From NCBI GenBank assembly GCA_021234155.1, contig JAJEKV010000042.1, forward strand, positions 2,107,257 through 2,171,256: 64,000 nt of DNA, in the 5' to 3' direction. The translations under genes were made by a program, and so were the position numbers. Below are positions 31,016 through 42,154 of this stretch, piece after piece. Numbering within the stretch: the first letter of the stretch is position 1; the number at the start of each line of letters is the position of its first letter. The DNA is from Isoetes taiwanensis. Its lineage: Eukaryota; Streptophyta; Lycopodiopsida; Isoetales; Isoetaceae. The notes under the pieces are model-generated. The model was not told the DNA's origin and searched no databases. It saw only the letters and a program-made list of their open reading frames with translations.

Positions 31016-33568
31016 ATGGGGCATTTAAACAATTTGAGCAAGAATGAGGCTTCAAATTTGGACGAAGAGTTTATCCAATTGCAGCAAGAAGAACTAAACG
31101 ACGCTTGTGCTTTTGATTCCGGCGAAGACTATGGCAGGCCGCTTAATCGGATGGAAACAATATACGAGTCTTTTGAGGAAGACGCTGAATCCTCTGATGA
31201 TCTGCAAAAAGATGTGGTTATGGTCACAAATCCGACATACTCTTCCGACGACGAAAGCAAAGAAAATGCATCCACATCTCTCAAATGGAATGTAAAATCA
31301 TGGTAAATAGTACTTAAATACATTCCTTTTTTGTTCTTAGAGCACAGTATGGTCTGAAGTACGGGTAACTTCTTATCCTTTGAACATTTCTGTAGAATAT
31401 GGTCTGAATGGGGGTCTAAATTTTTGTAGAATATGGCTTCTTTCCACAGGTGTGAGACCACAGGTCTGGCGGCCTCTATCGTAGTTGTTTGCGGCAACAA
31501 AAGCTTCAAATTACACAAGGTAGCTTCTTAATTCTTTGGCATAAAACAGAGCATACAGTCTTTCACTAAACTAAATATCTTTCTTGATTTCTTTTTTTGT
31601 CTCCCAGTTTCCTCTTGTATCCAGAAGTGCTTATTTTAAGAGAATCCTGGCAGAAAAGAGAGAAGTAAAATTGCCAGAAAAGTTTCCAGGCAATGCAGGT
31701 ATTTTTCAAATGATTGCCAATTTCTGCTATGGTTCCACTATCCTAGTCGAGCCAGCAAATGTAGCAAGCCTTCGTTGTGCAGCAGAGTATCTGGAAATGG
31801 GTGAGGATTTAGGGAAAGGAAATCTGTGCGAATTGAGCGATCTTTACCTGAATCAAGTAGCCTTGAAGACATGGGAGGGGGCCTTAACGGTTTTGCGAAG
31901 CTGCGAAGAGCTTCTTCCTTTGGCAGAAGAGCTTCTTATAGTTTCTAAATGTGTAGATTCTATGGCCGTTATAGCTTGCAAGGAAATGGCAAACCCTAAG
32001 AGCGGATTTGACACAGAAAAAGAGGCATCCGGTCTGTGGGTCGATGATTTGCTGGCCCTGCCCTTGAAGTTTTTTAGTCGAATTGTGGCAGCATTTCGGA
32101 GGCATGGAATGGAGGAAAAGAGTGTGAGTGCTGTAATAATGAAATTCGTCCAGAGGTGGATACTCTGTGAACCAATTGCAAATGAGCAGGAGATGAGTCT
32201 GGCAGATTATCTGTGGTGCCAGGATATGGAGGAGATTTCTGCAAGAACAGACAGATGCAGGCTCTTAGAGGCTGTTGTAAGACTGTTGCCAATGGAAAAA
32301 CACGCAGTTCCAGTTGGGTTTCTTTTCTCCTTGCTTAGGAGTGCCTTGGCTTTAGATGCTAATCTGGAATGCAAGCTTCAGCTGGAAACTAGAATAGCAT
32401 CTCAGTTAGATGTTGCATGCATGGAAGATTTTCTTATGCCTGTAACTATGCCAACAGATTGTCGGTCACGCAGATCTCATATTGAAAGCATGAGGCAGAT
32501 CGTTTCCCTTTTCATGTCTCAACAAATACTTAACCAGGAGCTTAAAGATTATGCATTTGTATGCAATTCTACATCCATACTTAAGGTTGCTCAAATGTGG
32601 GACATATATTTGGCCGAGGCAGCTTATGATTCTTCTCTATCCCCGGGTGCTTTTTCTGATCTAGTAGATGCAGTTCCTAATATGGTTCGAATTTCTCATG
32701 ACAGCCTGTACAAAGCCATTCATATCTATCTAAAGGTAAGTGCCCATTTGAATACTCCACATTTTTTATTTTTGCTAGTTTCTTTCTGGCAGTTTGTTGA
32801 TGATTTAATTTGAAATTGGTTCAGGCACATCCTCATGTCTCACATTCAGAGAGAGTCATGGTTTGTAAGCCTCTGAATTGCCAAAAACTGTCACAGGAAG
32901 TATGCTTTCATGCTGTGCAAAACGAGCTCATGCCCTTGAGGACAATAGTCCAGGCAATGTTTTTAGAGCAAATACAAGGAAAATATGTGGGTTCTTCAAA
33001 CCAAAGTCCCACTAGCAAAGACAGGGGCGGCATTCCAATGAGGTCTTCTAGCCATCGATTTCAGAGAGAGTCTGGTTATGTAGAGAATGGGATCCCTTTG
33101 AGTTATGCTTTGCAGGCAGAGAGCAGCCAGTTCAAGGCTGCATATCTTCATCATGATTTTGAGGCAACAAAATGCAGGCTGAAACACTTGGAGAAAGAAT
33201 TGGCTCAGGTTAAGAAGTGCTTGCAGAGCAATCCTCCAGGTCAAACCAGGGAGCACAGAGGTGGAAGCAGGGCAGCAGATGGAAGCTGCATTGGACAAAT
33301 GCTGCATACTCAAAGAAGGATTCATTTTGGGCACAAAATTTTGAGGACATTTCAAAAACTTGGTGGAAGTCTATGGAAAGGCAAATGCTATGACCCCTCT
33401 GACTCTGTCAATTTAACTAGAGATTGCTGTTCCCATACCATAGGAAATACAGATGAAAGCATGCTAGCCAATTTTGAAGCATTGCATGTAAAAAGTGACG
33501 TTATGGAGGTCAAGCATGGGGCTGAAAGGTCCCAACACTTTCACGGTCGAAGTCATTCTCTTTCATGA
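31016..33568 (+). CDS. BTB/POZ and NPH3 domain-containing protein (four exons)
   Basis: Exons are 31016-31302, 31450-31519, 31608-32735 and 32825-33568; all introns are GT-AG and the frame is kept, giving 742 residues. The N-terminus (1-95) is acidic. The BTB domain begins near residue 103 (ASIVVVCGNKSFKLHK), continuing with FPLVSRSAYFKRIL and FCYGSTI. The NPH3 domain runs from about WVDDLLALPLKFFSRIV (263) to PLRTIVQAMFLEQ (about 545) and includes LYKAIHIYLK-AHP, where intron 3 falls as in many family members. A coiled coil lies at about 600-630, and the protein ends GRSHSLS. NPH3/RPT2-family proteins are plasma-membrane-associated adaptors for CUL3 ubiquitin ligases in phototropin signalling, auxin transport or defence. 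Which member this is cannot be decided. The start is the first ATG in the long frame. Confidence 0.9.
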
Positions 33569-36110
33569 GCCAATGTTTGTTGGAAGTGGAATCACCATAG
33601 CAACAACATGGTCCGTTGTAAAAGCACCATAATTAATTTATATATTTTGGAATTAAACCGTCCAGTGGGAAACTTGTAAAAAGACAGAATCATGAAAAGT
33701 TGCTTAAAAACATACTTAATGCCCCTCTCTATTCCTTTCGTAAATCGCAGACACGGTTTAAAAGGGCATAAAGAATATGCAGAAGATGCGGCTGTTTCAG
33801 GTTTCAGACCTATAATGTGGCAAATTGAATACAAACAGCCAAGAAAGGAAGGAGGGAAGAATGTAAGACGTGCTTCAAATGTATAGAACCAAGACATACA
33901 GACAAACATGTTACAGATGTGTACTAAACCCGTGGGATTTCCTCAATTTTCTAATGGGGCAGTAATCCTGTACTGTGATTTGTCCTAGATCACCAACCAA
34001 AAAGGAGGAAGAAACAAGCCAGCGAGGAGGAGAAAATCCACGTACTCCTAGCACCTGATTCCTCAGACAAAAAATGTGGTACCTATCTAACCTGTCAGCT
34101 TCAATGTAGGTTCTAGCTCTGTGTTGATCCAGGAAAAGAATCGATTTTCAAACTGCAAAACCCAGTGTTTCAGTGGAAGAAATACGCGACGCAACTATGC
34201 AGTATGCATCACTTAAGCATGATAGACAGACAGGGCCAGTTTAGAAATCCCATGTGACTTCAGTAGTCGTACACATGGCCACTTTGTCCTCTCACTAGCC
34301 GTCCAAATCCTGAGTAGGTACAGTAGACTTAGTTCGTCTCACCTGCTTTTCCACTATTCGTAGATGTTGACATTGTAGAATCATGCATGACAACAGAACC
34401 AGAACAGAACTTGTTCTGCCTATCTTCTGCAAAAGCAGCTCAGGCATCTGTAATTTAGTCTTAGAATAATATGTCTTTATGTTCATCCTCTTCTTTACTC
34501 TTTTCAAGATTAATGCCCTCTTATTATTCCATTGATGACCTAAAGCTAAAGACATCTTCTGCTGCCCATATTAACTTGGCTTCTGTAAACCTAGGGTATC
34601 CCTTTATGCTGTTCACACTGTCTTTTAAATTAATGTACTTGTTTTACCATTGATGACCTCTGTGGTTCCTTCAAACCAAAAAGAAAAAACTCAGACAATA
34701 AATGTATTTTGATTGCCCAAACATTCTTGCGCTGGGGTTTTCACGTTGCTACAAAGATTTCAGATCTCGTGCTTTTACTGAATGACAGAAATTCTCATTA
34801 CCGAGCCTCCAATTTTTACAACTGGACAGAGGTAATGATGGTTTAATCAGCAGACACGATATGAATACTCAGATCAAGGCAAGGAAATTGAGCATTGAAA
34901 CTGGCTGACATTTTTTTTGGACATTGGAAGCAGAGCCAACAAGATAAGCGCCGGGCAACCATTGCAGAACGGAAAAGCTGGCAAGCTACCTCTGGAATTG
35001 GCACTTCTTAATGTTGACATGCATTGAAGTCCGTGACAATATTTAAGGTGAGAGTCTGGCAGTGGCAGCCTGTCTTTAAGTTCGTTAAGCCTGACTTCCT
35101 TTTGACAACCGAGGCGAGATGTTGCAAAAAAGGCAGCTTTAGGTTAGGTTGTGACAATGTGTAAGGTTAGGTTTATGGCTTTCCCTGGCTTTTCTATGGT
35201 CTCCATCTTTCCCTCTAAAGGTTTGGCATCCATTTGAACTTCCCATGCTCTAATTAAATGGGATTTGACCTGATAATCCTCCTTTGTTTTTTCCCATGTC
35301 TAACTCCCACATAGTTAAACTCAATCCAGTGACATTTATTTCTTGCACATCTCTGATACGCTACAGTCTACAGATTTAATATAACACTTTTCTCCTCGTA
35401 TCTAGGGTATAATACGGAATCAAAAGTTCTTGACTTCCTTGTGTCTAAGTCAGATGAGTCAATTTGTAACACCTTATGATATGCTAGCTCTTGTCTCTAT
35501 TAATGCATTGTAATGTTCTAGAAAGCGATCTCATGGCAAGGTCTACTAATTTCAATAAAAGCATTCTTATGATAAATATCAAAACTTAATTAAAATGGAA
35601 AGGAACATGGGTGCTTCTCAAATTTTGGTATGTATGTATTGGATTTCTCTCAAATCTTTTTATATACATGCACATTATCACATGGGATTGAGAGTTTAGT
35701 TGTTTGGTTCATTCGTATTTGTTCTAGATAGCTCCTTACTATGATATGGAATGTGAGATTAATGGCATGAAGATATTGCCATATGATTCTTCAGCACATA
35801 TTTGCATTTAAGGTTTGGCAAGTGGCGCATTGTCAATGCACCTCTTGGGACTATAGATATCCACATTTAAAGTTTGGCTAAGGCTATTGTTCAATGGAAC
35901 ATAAGATGTTGATATAGGCAAGATTCATATGGGGGTCCACATGGTGATATAGAGTTAAGTAACATAGGCATGTTGAGGATTCCAATGGGGTCTTTGTTGA
36001 ACTTGTATGCCAATACATCGTTATGAGCTAAATTTGTTAGGATTGCAAAATTGATGTGAATCGTTCTATAATACAACCCGGACATTCTGGCAAACAATAC
36101 TAAAGAAGCC
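33569..36110. other. 3' flank and intergenic region, no second gene seen
   Basis: AT-rich. The transcript end of the NPH3-like gene probably lies within the first 200 bases, but no clear AATAAA is visible. No RNA gene or protein family is recognised in the rest. Confidence 0.5.
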
Positions 36111-36139
36111 TCCACAACGAAAAAGGTGCTCACATCCCC

Positions 36140-36510
36140 CGGAAAATCCCCCATTGAGGAACCGGGGGACTTGAGAGCAAGGGGTTATTTCTTTTGCAAC
36201 GAGGGATTTTTTAACAAAGGGGTATATTGTACAGGGGGAGATTAGCAGAAACGAGGGATTCTTGAGCAAAAGGGTATATTTTAATGGGGAAATTAGTAGA
36301 AATAGGGGACTGCAAATGCACGTTGGGGTATTTTTAAGAAAGGGGGAGTGGGTCAAAAGGGAATTTGCGAATGCATTGGGGTAATTTCAAGAAAAGGAGA
36401 CTGGTTCAAAAAGGGAATTTGCAAATGGACTGGGGTATTTTCAAGAAAAGGGGACACATTCAAAAGGGAATTTGCGAATGGATTGGAGTATTTTCAGGGG
36501 ATTGCAATTA
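36140..36510. repeat. G-rich minisatellite
   Basis: Imperfect units of about 50-57 bp contain GGGTATTTTCAAGAAAAGGG and TCAAAAGGGAATTTGCGAAT. The last three are the clearest (about 36330-36500). Confidence 0.7.
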
Positions 36511-36908
36511 CTGAAAAAACCGAGGACTGCAATAAGTACAAAAAGGCCCATAATCTTAAGTAATTTTGGGTTGATGAAGGTTACGTTTCCCAATAACTTT
36601 TTAACATGCAACAAGTATGGGTTGGTATTCCATTCAACACAAAGCCATTGACAAGTTTCGTATAAGAGAAAGGCCCAATGGGCTTCTTTCCAGAAGGGAA
36701 AGCTAGCTGACGTGCGAAGCGCGGAGGCCTGCTTTGACCTTCCGAGGGGCCTTTGGCTTTTTTTATAAAAATTTTACCTGTCGTTCTAGTGTTGAATCGA
36801 AGGTAAAAAGTCTACAATCGGAGGTAAAAAGTCCAAAATCGAAGGTAAAACTGCTGCCATCAAGCGCAATATGTTTCATTCTTCCGCCTCTCTTACAGGT
36901 TTAGAAAA

Positions 36909-37213
36909 TGTGCCACGTGGCACAATTTAATTGGACGTGCATCCAGGAGGGCAAGTAAGTAACATTTAGAGCAATGTTCTAAGGCAAAAAGAACATATGT
37001 CGAGTTTTTTTTACGCTGAAGTAAGTGACAAAGGAAATTACATGGCAAACCCTATAAATATGGCGGAGGCAGGCACAAATGTTCCCGAATCGAGCGTATT
37101 CATGCTACAGAGAGAGGCTCGGCATCTTTTTAGTTGTAAACTCTCCAAACTCGGCATCTTTTTAGTTGTAAACTCTCCAAGCTGGCTTCAAATCCGGCCA
37201 TGAAGCATTTCAG
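36909..37213 (+). promoter_or_regulatory. promoter-like block with G-box palindrome and TATA box
   Basis: A 16-bp perfect palindrome TGTGCCACGTGGCACA (36909-36924) contains the plant G-box CACGTG. TATAAATA follows at 37053-37060, about 130 bp downstream. A 31-bp sequence starting CTCGGCATCTTTTTAG is tandemly duplicated at 37118 and 37150. A splice-donor-like CAG/GTAAAA lies at 37213/37214 and an acceptor-like TTTCAG ends at 37370. Only a short open frame (starting about 37061) spans this, so it may drive a non-coding or unrecognised transcript, or be an element promoter. Confidence 0.35.
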
Positions 37214-37370
37214 GTAAAATCCTATGGCTATTGCTTAAGTACCTTCCTTTACGGATTAAGATATATAATACGGTTTTATATCTGCTATATGAAGGCACCT
37301 AAATTACTGGCAAAAGGCATTGGAATCATTTCTGTTACATGCAAGTCAGTGATCTGCGGCCTTCTTTCAG

Positions 37371-38870
37371 GTAGAAAACAAGTGCAAAATATTTCTTGTA
37401 ATGAACTCGTTAGATTGCGTGAAGCTCGGTTTAGGAATTTGGACCCCGATCTTTATGCTTGACTGTCTGTGTAAATTTCCTTGATGCTTAAGAATAATTT
37501 GGCGACCTGAGGGTTCTCAGAATAAAGGCCATATGAGGGCAAAACTCATTGATCTGCTGAGAAGGGCATGCATTGAACATGGCAATTCTCAGCCAACAAA
37601 AACCAGCTGCTAGAGCTTTGCATAAGATAGATCCAAACAGAGGGAAAGCTGTGTTAATATCAAGAGATCTATGTCTGGTTTGCAGCAATGTGCTAAGGCA
37701 AACCTGATCCCAGCCTGCAATATTGAGAGGGTGGAGTTGTCTATCAATGAAAAAGATGAGATTTCAGAGGATGATGACATCTTTTCATTTAATTGATGAA
37801 ATGCAACTTAAATCTAGTTGCATTTTTTCTTTTATGTTCTCCAAGCCTTGAGCAAATTGTATTTTAATTGCTGCCTCTGCCTCTCCATTAGTACATATGG
37901 ATATAGTAACAATATCTTTGGTTTTTTGTTATTCCAATTTAGTTAGTTCCCTCTTTCCCTTCCTTTGCAGATCATGTGTTAACTCTGTTTTGTTAATATC
38001 CATTTAGAGCTAAACCCCTTCTGAGCAAGTTGTTTCCAATTTTTTGGTGTTGCATCTCCATGTTTGCTAGCAGAATAATTTTAGGGGCTGAAACTGGACG
38101 AAGTTCCCAGCACGTCACTTATATCTTCAAATCCAACTAAATTTGAATGGCAGGACATTCCTAGTGGATCTCCTTTTTTAGTCTGATTTTGATCACCTTT
38201 TTGCAGTCGGGAGCATTCACCATAATATGTCGTTGCAACGTGGAAGCTTATGACGTCTTCATGTGGCAAAAGACGAAACATGAAAAGGTCTTATGAAGTG
38301 CAATTGGTCTTGCCATTTTTGATGCTTTAACTGCAACTTTTCTGGATTGCAATTATCAGATGTTATTGAAAATGAGATGTAATCCTCGTGCTTGCATCTA
38401 CAAAGGCTGGTTACTTCTGCAGCTTTGCATGGAGTGATAACTTTGCATGGAGCGATTTCTGAAATCCTGCAAAATGGCCTAATGTTTCTCAGCAAGCAAT
38501 TTCATCTCCAAATCCAAATCAAAGTTTTTTCTTCTCGATCTTGTTCAGTAGAAGAATGCCTCATGTTCAACTGCCTCCAGCGATGGATCATCTACCAAAA
38601 GTGAAGGTGCAGAAGCAATTATGTGAATAATAGCCAAGAGGGTGGAGGAAGTCATTTGAGTTTCCCAAGGGCTTCTTCAATTGAGTGTATCTAGGCAGGC
38701 ACTCAGTTGAATATAGGTATTTTCTACTGTAGTAAACATGACCTTTATGTTAATTTAAGATAATTCTGATACTCAATATTCTGTATTGTAATTCTGTATT
38801 CTGAAATAATGAGAAATCTTATCTATTTCCTACTGATCAATTGTGATCAATTTGTCGTTTATCAACTTGT
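37371..38870. other. no recognised gene
   Basis: Contains scattered short frames but no family signature, RNA gene or clear repeat. Confidence 0.4.
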
Positions 38871-38879
38871 TTGAAATGA

Positions 38880-39180
38880 GTATTATCTTACAAATAATAA
38901 CAGGGTATTCTTTTATGAATGATGATAACAGGGCATTATCAGAAATAGGGTATTATCTTACAAATGATAATGGGGTATGATAATGGGGTGTGTTATTTCA
39001 GGGTATTATTTGAAACAGGGTATTAGCTTACAAATAGTAACAAGGTATTATCTAAAATAAGAGTATTATCTGAAAGAGGGTATTATATTACAAATGATAA
39101 CGGGGGATGATTTTACATCTTTTGAAAAGGGGATTGCGACACCAATGTAACGGGGTATTATCTTACAAATGAGGAAAAGG
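38880..39180. repeat. GGGTATTATC minisatellite
   Basis: GGGTATTATCTTACAAAT and variants recur about ten times with spacing of roughly 20-40 bp. Confidence 0.75.
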
Positions 39181-39289
39181 GGGATTGTGGCCAAATACCC
39201 CAATTCCAAAAATCCATTTTATCCCCTGTTGTTCGACAGAAAAGGGGGATCTTATAGGCATTTTTTAGGGGTATTTTCTAGGGTATTGA

Positions 39290-41475
39290 AGCACCTTTTT
39301 CGTAGTGCTCTACAGCCTATGGGCAATATCACTTTTGAGCAATGGGTACAATACTTGCAGCAGCTCTATGATCCTCTTGCGGTTCAAGATGCAATACCCC
39401 CACGGATGGGTCCAGCGCTAGTAATCACAGAGGCATGGGTTGCCCAGGGCTTACAGCATCTCGCCAATGGCAAGGCAGCAGGCATAGACAACATGTAGGT
39501 AGAGCTGCTCAAATGGCAGGGCCACCACTAGTGCCCCTTCTAACTCCATTGTTCAATAGATTTATAAAAAGACTTTTTCTCATGTGGCCCACTAGCAGAG
39601 TTGTTCCCATCTACAAGGCAAGCGACCCTCATTACCCAGCCCATTACTGCACAATCATAGTTAGCTCTTTATTTGCAAAACTCCTGGCTGATGTTCTAGA
39701 ATTATAGTTGGCGATATGGGTGGAGGAAGCAGAGGTACAGACCCTCATACGCATAGGATTTAGGCTTTGAGACTCCACCATTGATCATATTTTTACACTG
39801 TGGACTTTGGTTGAAGATAGGAGGAATCATTGGCAAGACTTATATTGCTACTTTGGTGACTTTGCAAAGGCTTTTGACAATGTGCCTCTGGAAAGGCTGT
39901 TGGAAAGATTTATGCAGTTTGGAGTCCTATGGAGTTGCAAAAATGCAATATATTGGATGTATAAGATATGCTCAGGCTAAATGACATTGCCATGCTAATC
40001 TATCAACAGTAATATTGTGGTCTGCCAAGGATGCCTACACTCTCCAACACTATTTGACCTCTATATTGATCAGTCAGTAGGTTGGCTTGTAAAGCATGGG
40101 AATGGCGGAGCTCAGCTCATGTACCAAATTGTTAGGTAGTGTGGACGATGTGGACCTTTTAGCTTACACAAGATGCCCTAGATACTTTCTGTCGGGCAAC
40201 TGGAATGCATATTAATTTTGCGAAGTCTAAGTCTTGCTCATCTTATCCTCACATAAACCAAGCCCTTCCTCTTCACTTATCAAGGGCAAAATGTGAAGGT
40301 GCACCCACCTACAAGTATTTGGAATTGGAATATTCTTCTACCACATTTGGGACACTTCTATCCGGCTATGAGTGACAGCGGGCTATAAAGCATTGTATGT
40401 AATGCAGAAGAACTATTACAAAGCAGAGTTATATGACTAGGCCGATCAGTCGCACTTTCTCAGGATCTTGATAAATCCCGTTCTTCTAGACAAATTCGAA
40501 GTCCGGGGCCTGATGGTATTCCTTGCCACCTGGAATGACTTGGAGCGACTATAGAAAACCTTCCTAGTTCAGGCACTTGGGGTAAAATCCACAGTCCAAT
40601 ATCGTATTTTCTTGCAGGAGACTGATTTCTTGCCTTTTTACAGTGCCACACTCGACTACTTTCAGAAGGTGGACAGTGTAGGTGTCCCCCTAACCTTGCT
40701 TATACCATGGCAATGGGTCTACGGCGCCCCAAAGTCTACTGGAAGGAAAAATGAGCCCGGTGGTTCTCCTGATGGAATGTGCAGGAACACATGTACATAC
40801 AGGTACAATCTGAAGAGGATCACCATAATTTGAGGTAATACCTCGATGCTTGCTTCCTCAACAAGCTTTGCGATGCTGGTGCTCTGGAACAGGTCAAGAC
40901 AATACACTACTAGTACCAGATCAATCTGAGGTTCACAGCACCACCTACATACACATTTGCTTACGAAAAAGTGCAGATTGATAGCTTCTTTTCACGCAGG
41001 TGTGCATCGCCTCAGAACTGAGTCAGACAGATGGATTTAGAAGGCACAACATGATAGACTTTATCAGCATTTCCAGTTGGGAGTCATTAAGGATGAGTAT
41101 CCCAATCTTTAGGGCTACCCGACCTTCGACCATGTCCAGGCATGCGATGCTGAGTTGGTCCCATCTAACCAGCCGCTCCATGTGATGTTGGGCACGGCTT
41201 CAGGGGGGTTACTGGGACTATATCTTTAGGAGGTGATGGATATACGCACTGAGCTATATCCTCTGACACTACCTTGAAATGTATCATTGCATAGTTTATT
41301 AGTATGCATATTATTGCCAAGCTTTTCGCCTTGGAAACCCTTCGGGGCATGCTTTTTTTAATCCTGACAATAATACCTTTGACGTGCTCTTTGATTGGAT
41401 CCCATAGATCTATTGAACTCCGTGGACAATAAAAGTACTCAATTCAATTTCAGGCAATTCAATTCAATTCAATTC
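39290..41475 (+). mobile_element. RTE-like LINE, 5'-truncated and decayed, with (AATTC)n tail
   Basis: Reverse-transcriptase blocks occur in order in shifting frames. LQHLANGKAAGIDNM lies near 39450, VVPIYKASDPHYPAHY near 39600, a STIDHIFTLW block near 39775, a DFAKAFDNVPLERLL block near 39860 and VDDVDLLAYT, the active-site box, near 40139. A PTYKYL block follows near 40310. The 3' end (41317-41475) shares its sequence with 16590-16735 and closes with AATTC units instead of poly(A), as in RTE-type elements. No endonuclease is seen upstream because the copy begins within or just before the reverse transcriptase. Many stops make it inactive. Confidence 0.7.
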
Positions 41476-41723
41476 TTAAGTCATATTATATAGCTATGTA
41501 AAAAGCACGTGTGGCTTTACACCATGCAGAACAAGATGCAGTGGCAAGCAAAGTCCCAAAAGGTAGTCGAGCCTTGCAACACACTCCTTACATGCCATAA
41601 AAGGGCTTCAAAAAACTTTTCATTGAATTGACAACCATGTACATCTTGTATTTCTTTTACATAGTTTGATATATATACAAGTATTTGTGCTATTTAGGGC
41701 TTGTATGAAGTTGAATTGTTTAG

Positions 41724-41741
41724 TCTGAGTATTGGACAATT
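41724..41741. repeat. target-site duplication, left copy
   Basis: TCTGAGTATTGGACAATT, identical to 47605-47622. The last T merges with the T run that is the LINE poly(A) tail on the other strand. Confidence 0.92.
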
Positions 41742-42154
41742 TTTTTTTTTTAAAGAACTGTGTCATCAATATATTAAAAGAATGATAATGTTACAAAGCA
41801 AGTGAGGAGGAAGGAGAACTGCCCCAAAGAGACAGCGATACCTCGACACTCCACAATAAACTCACAGAAAAACTGCAACTCTACTGCTGTACAAACCGAC
41901 CATCACCATCTACAATACCCAAGAAGTCCCGCCAAATGGCAAACTTCCGCTCTACTACTCCCGGGAACACCAGAAAGCTTTGAAATAGCTTGTACCGAGT
42001 CGAGGAATCGAGAGGCCGCAGTTTCAATCCCCGAAAGATCCACAACCGCCGCCGCTTAAATCAGCCACACCAACCAAGCCACGACAAATGCAAGGCTTGC
42101 CGCCGCAAGAGCGGCCAAGCACCGAGGATACACATGAAGCAAAGAATCTGGCGG

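Noticed and set aside
32810-32824. ATG within the third intron as start of a separate 252-residue gene
   Set aside because: The frame continues the NPH3 domain exactly from the acceptor at 32824/32825, so it is exon 4 and not a new gene.
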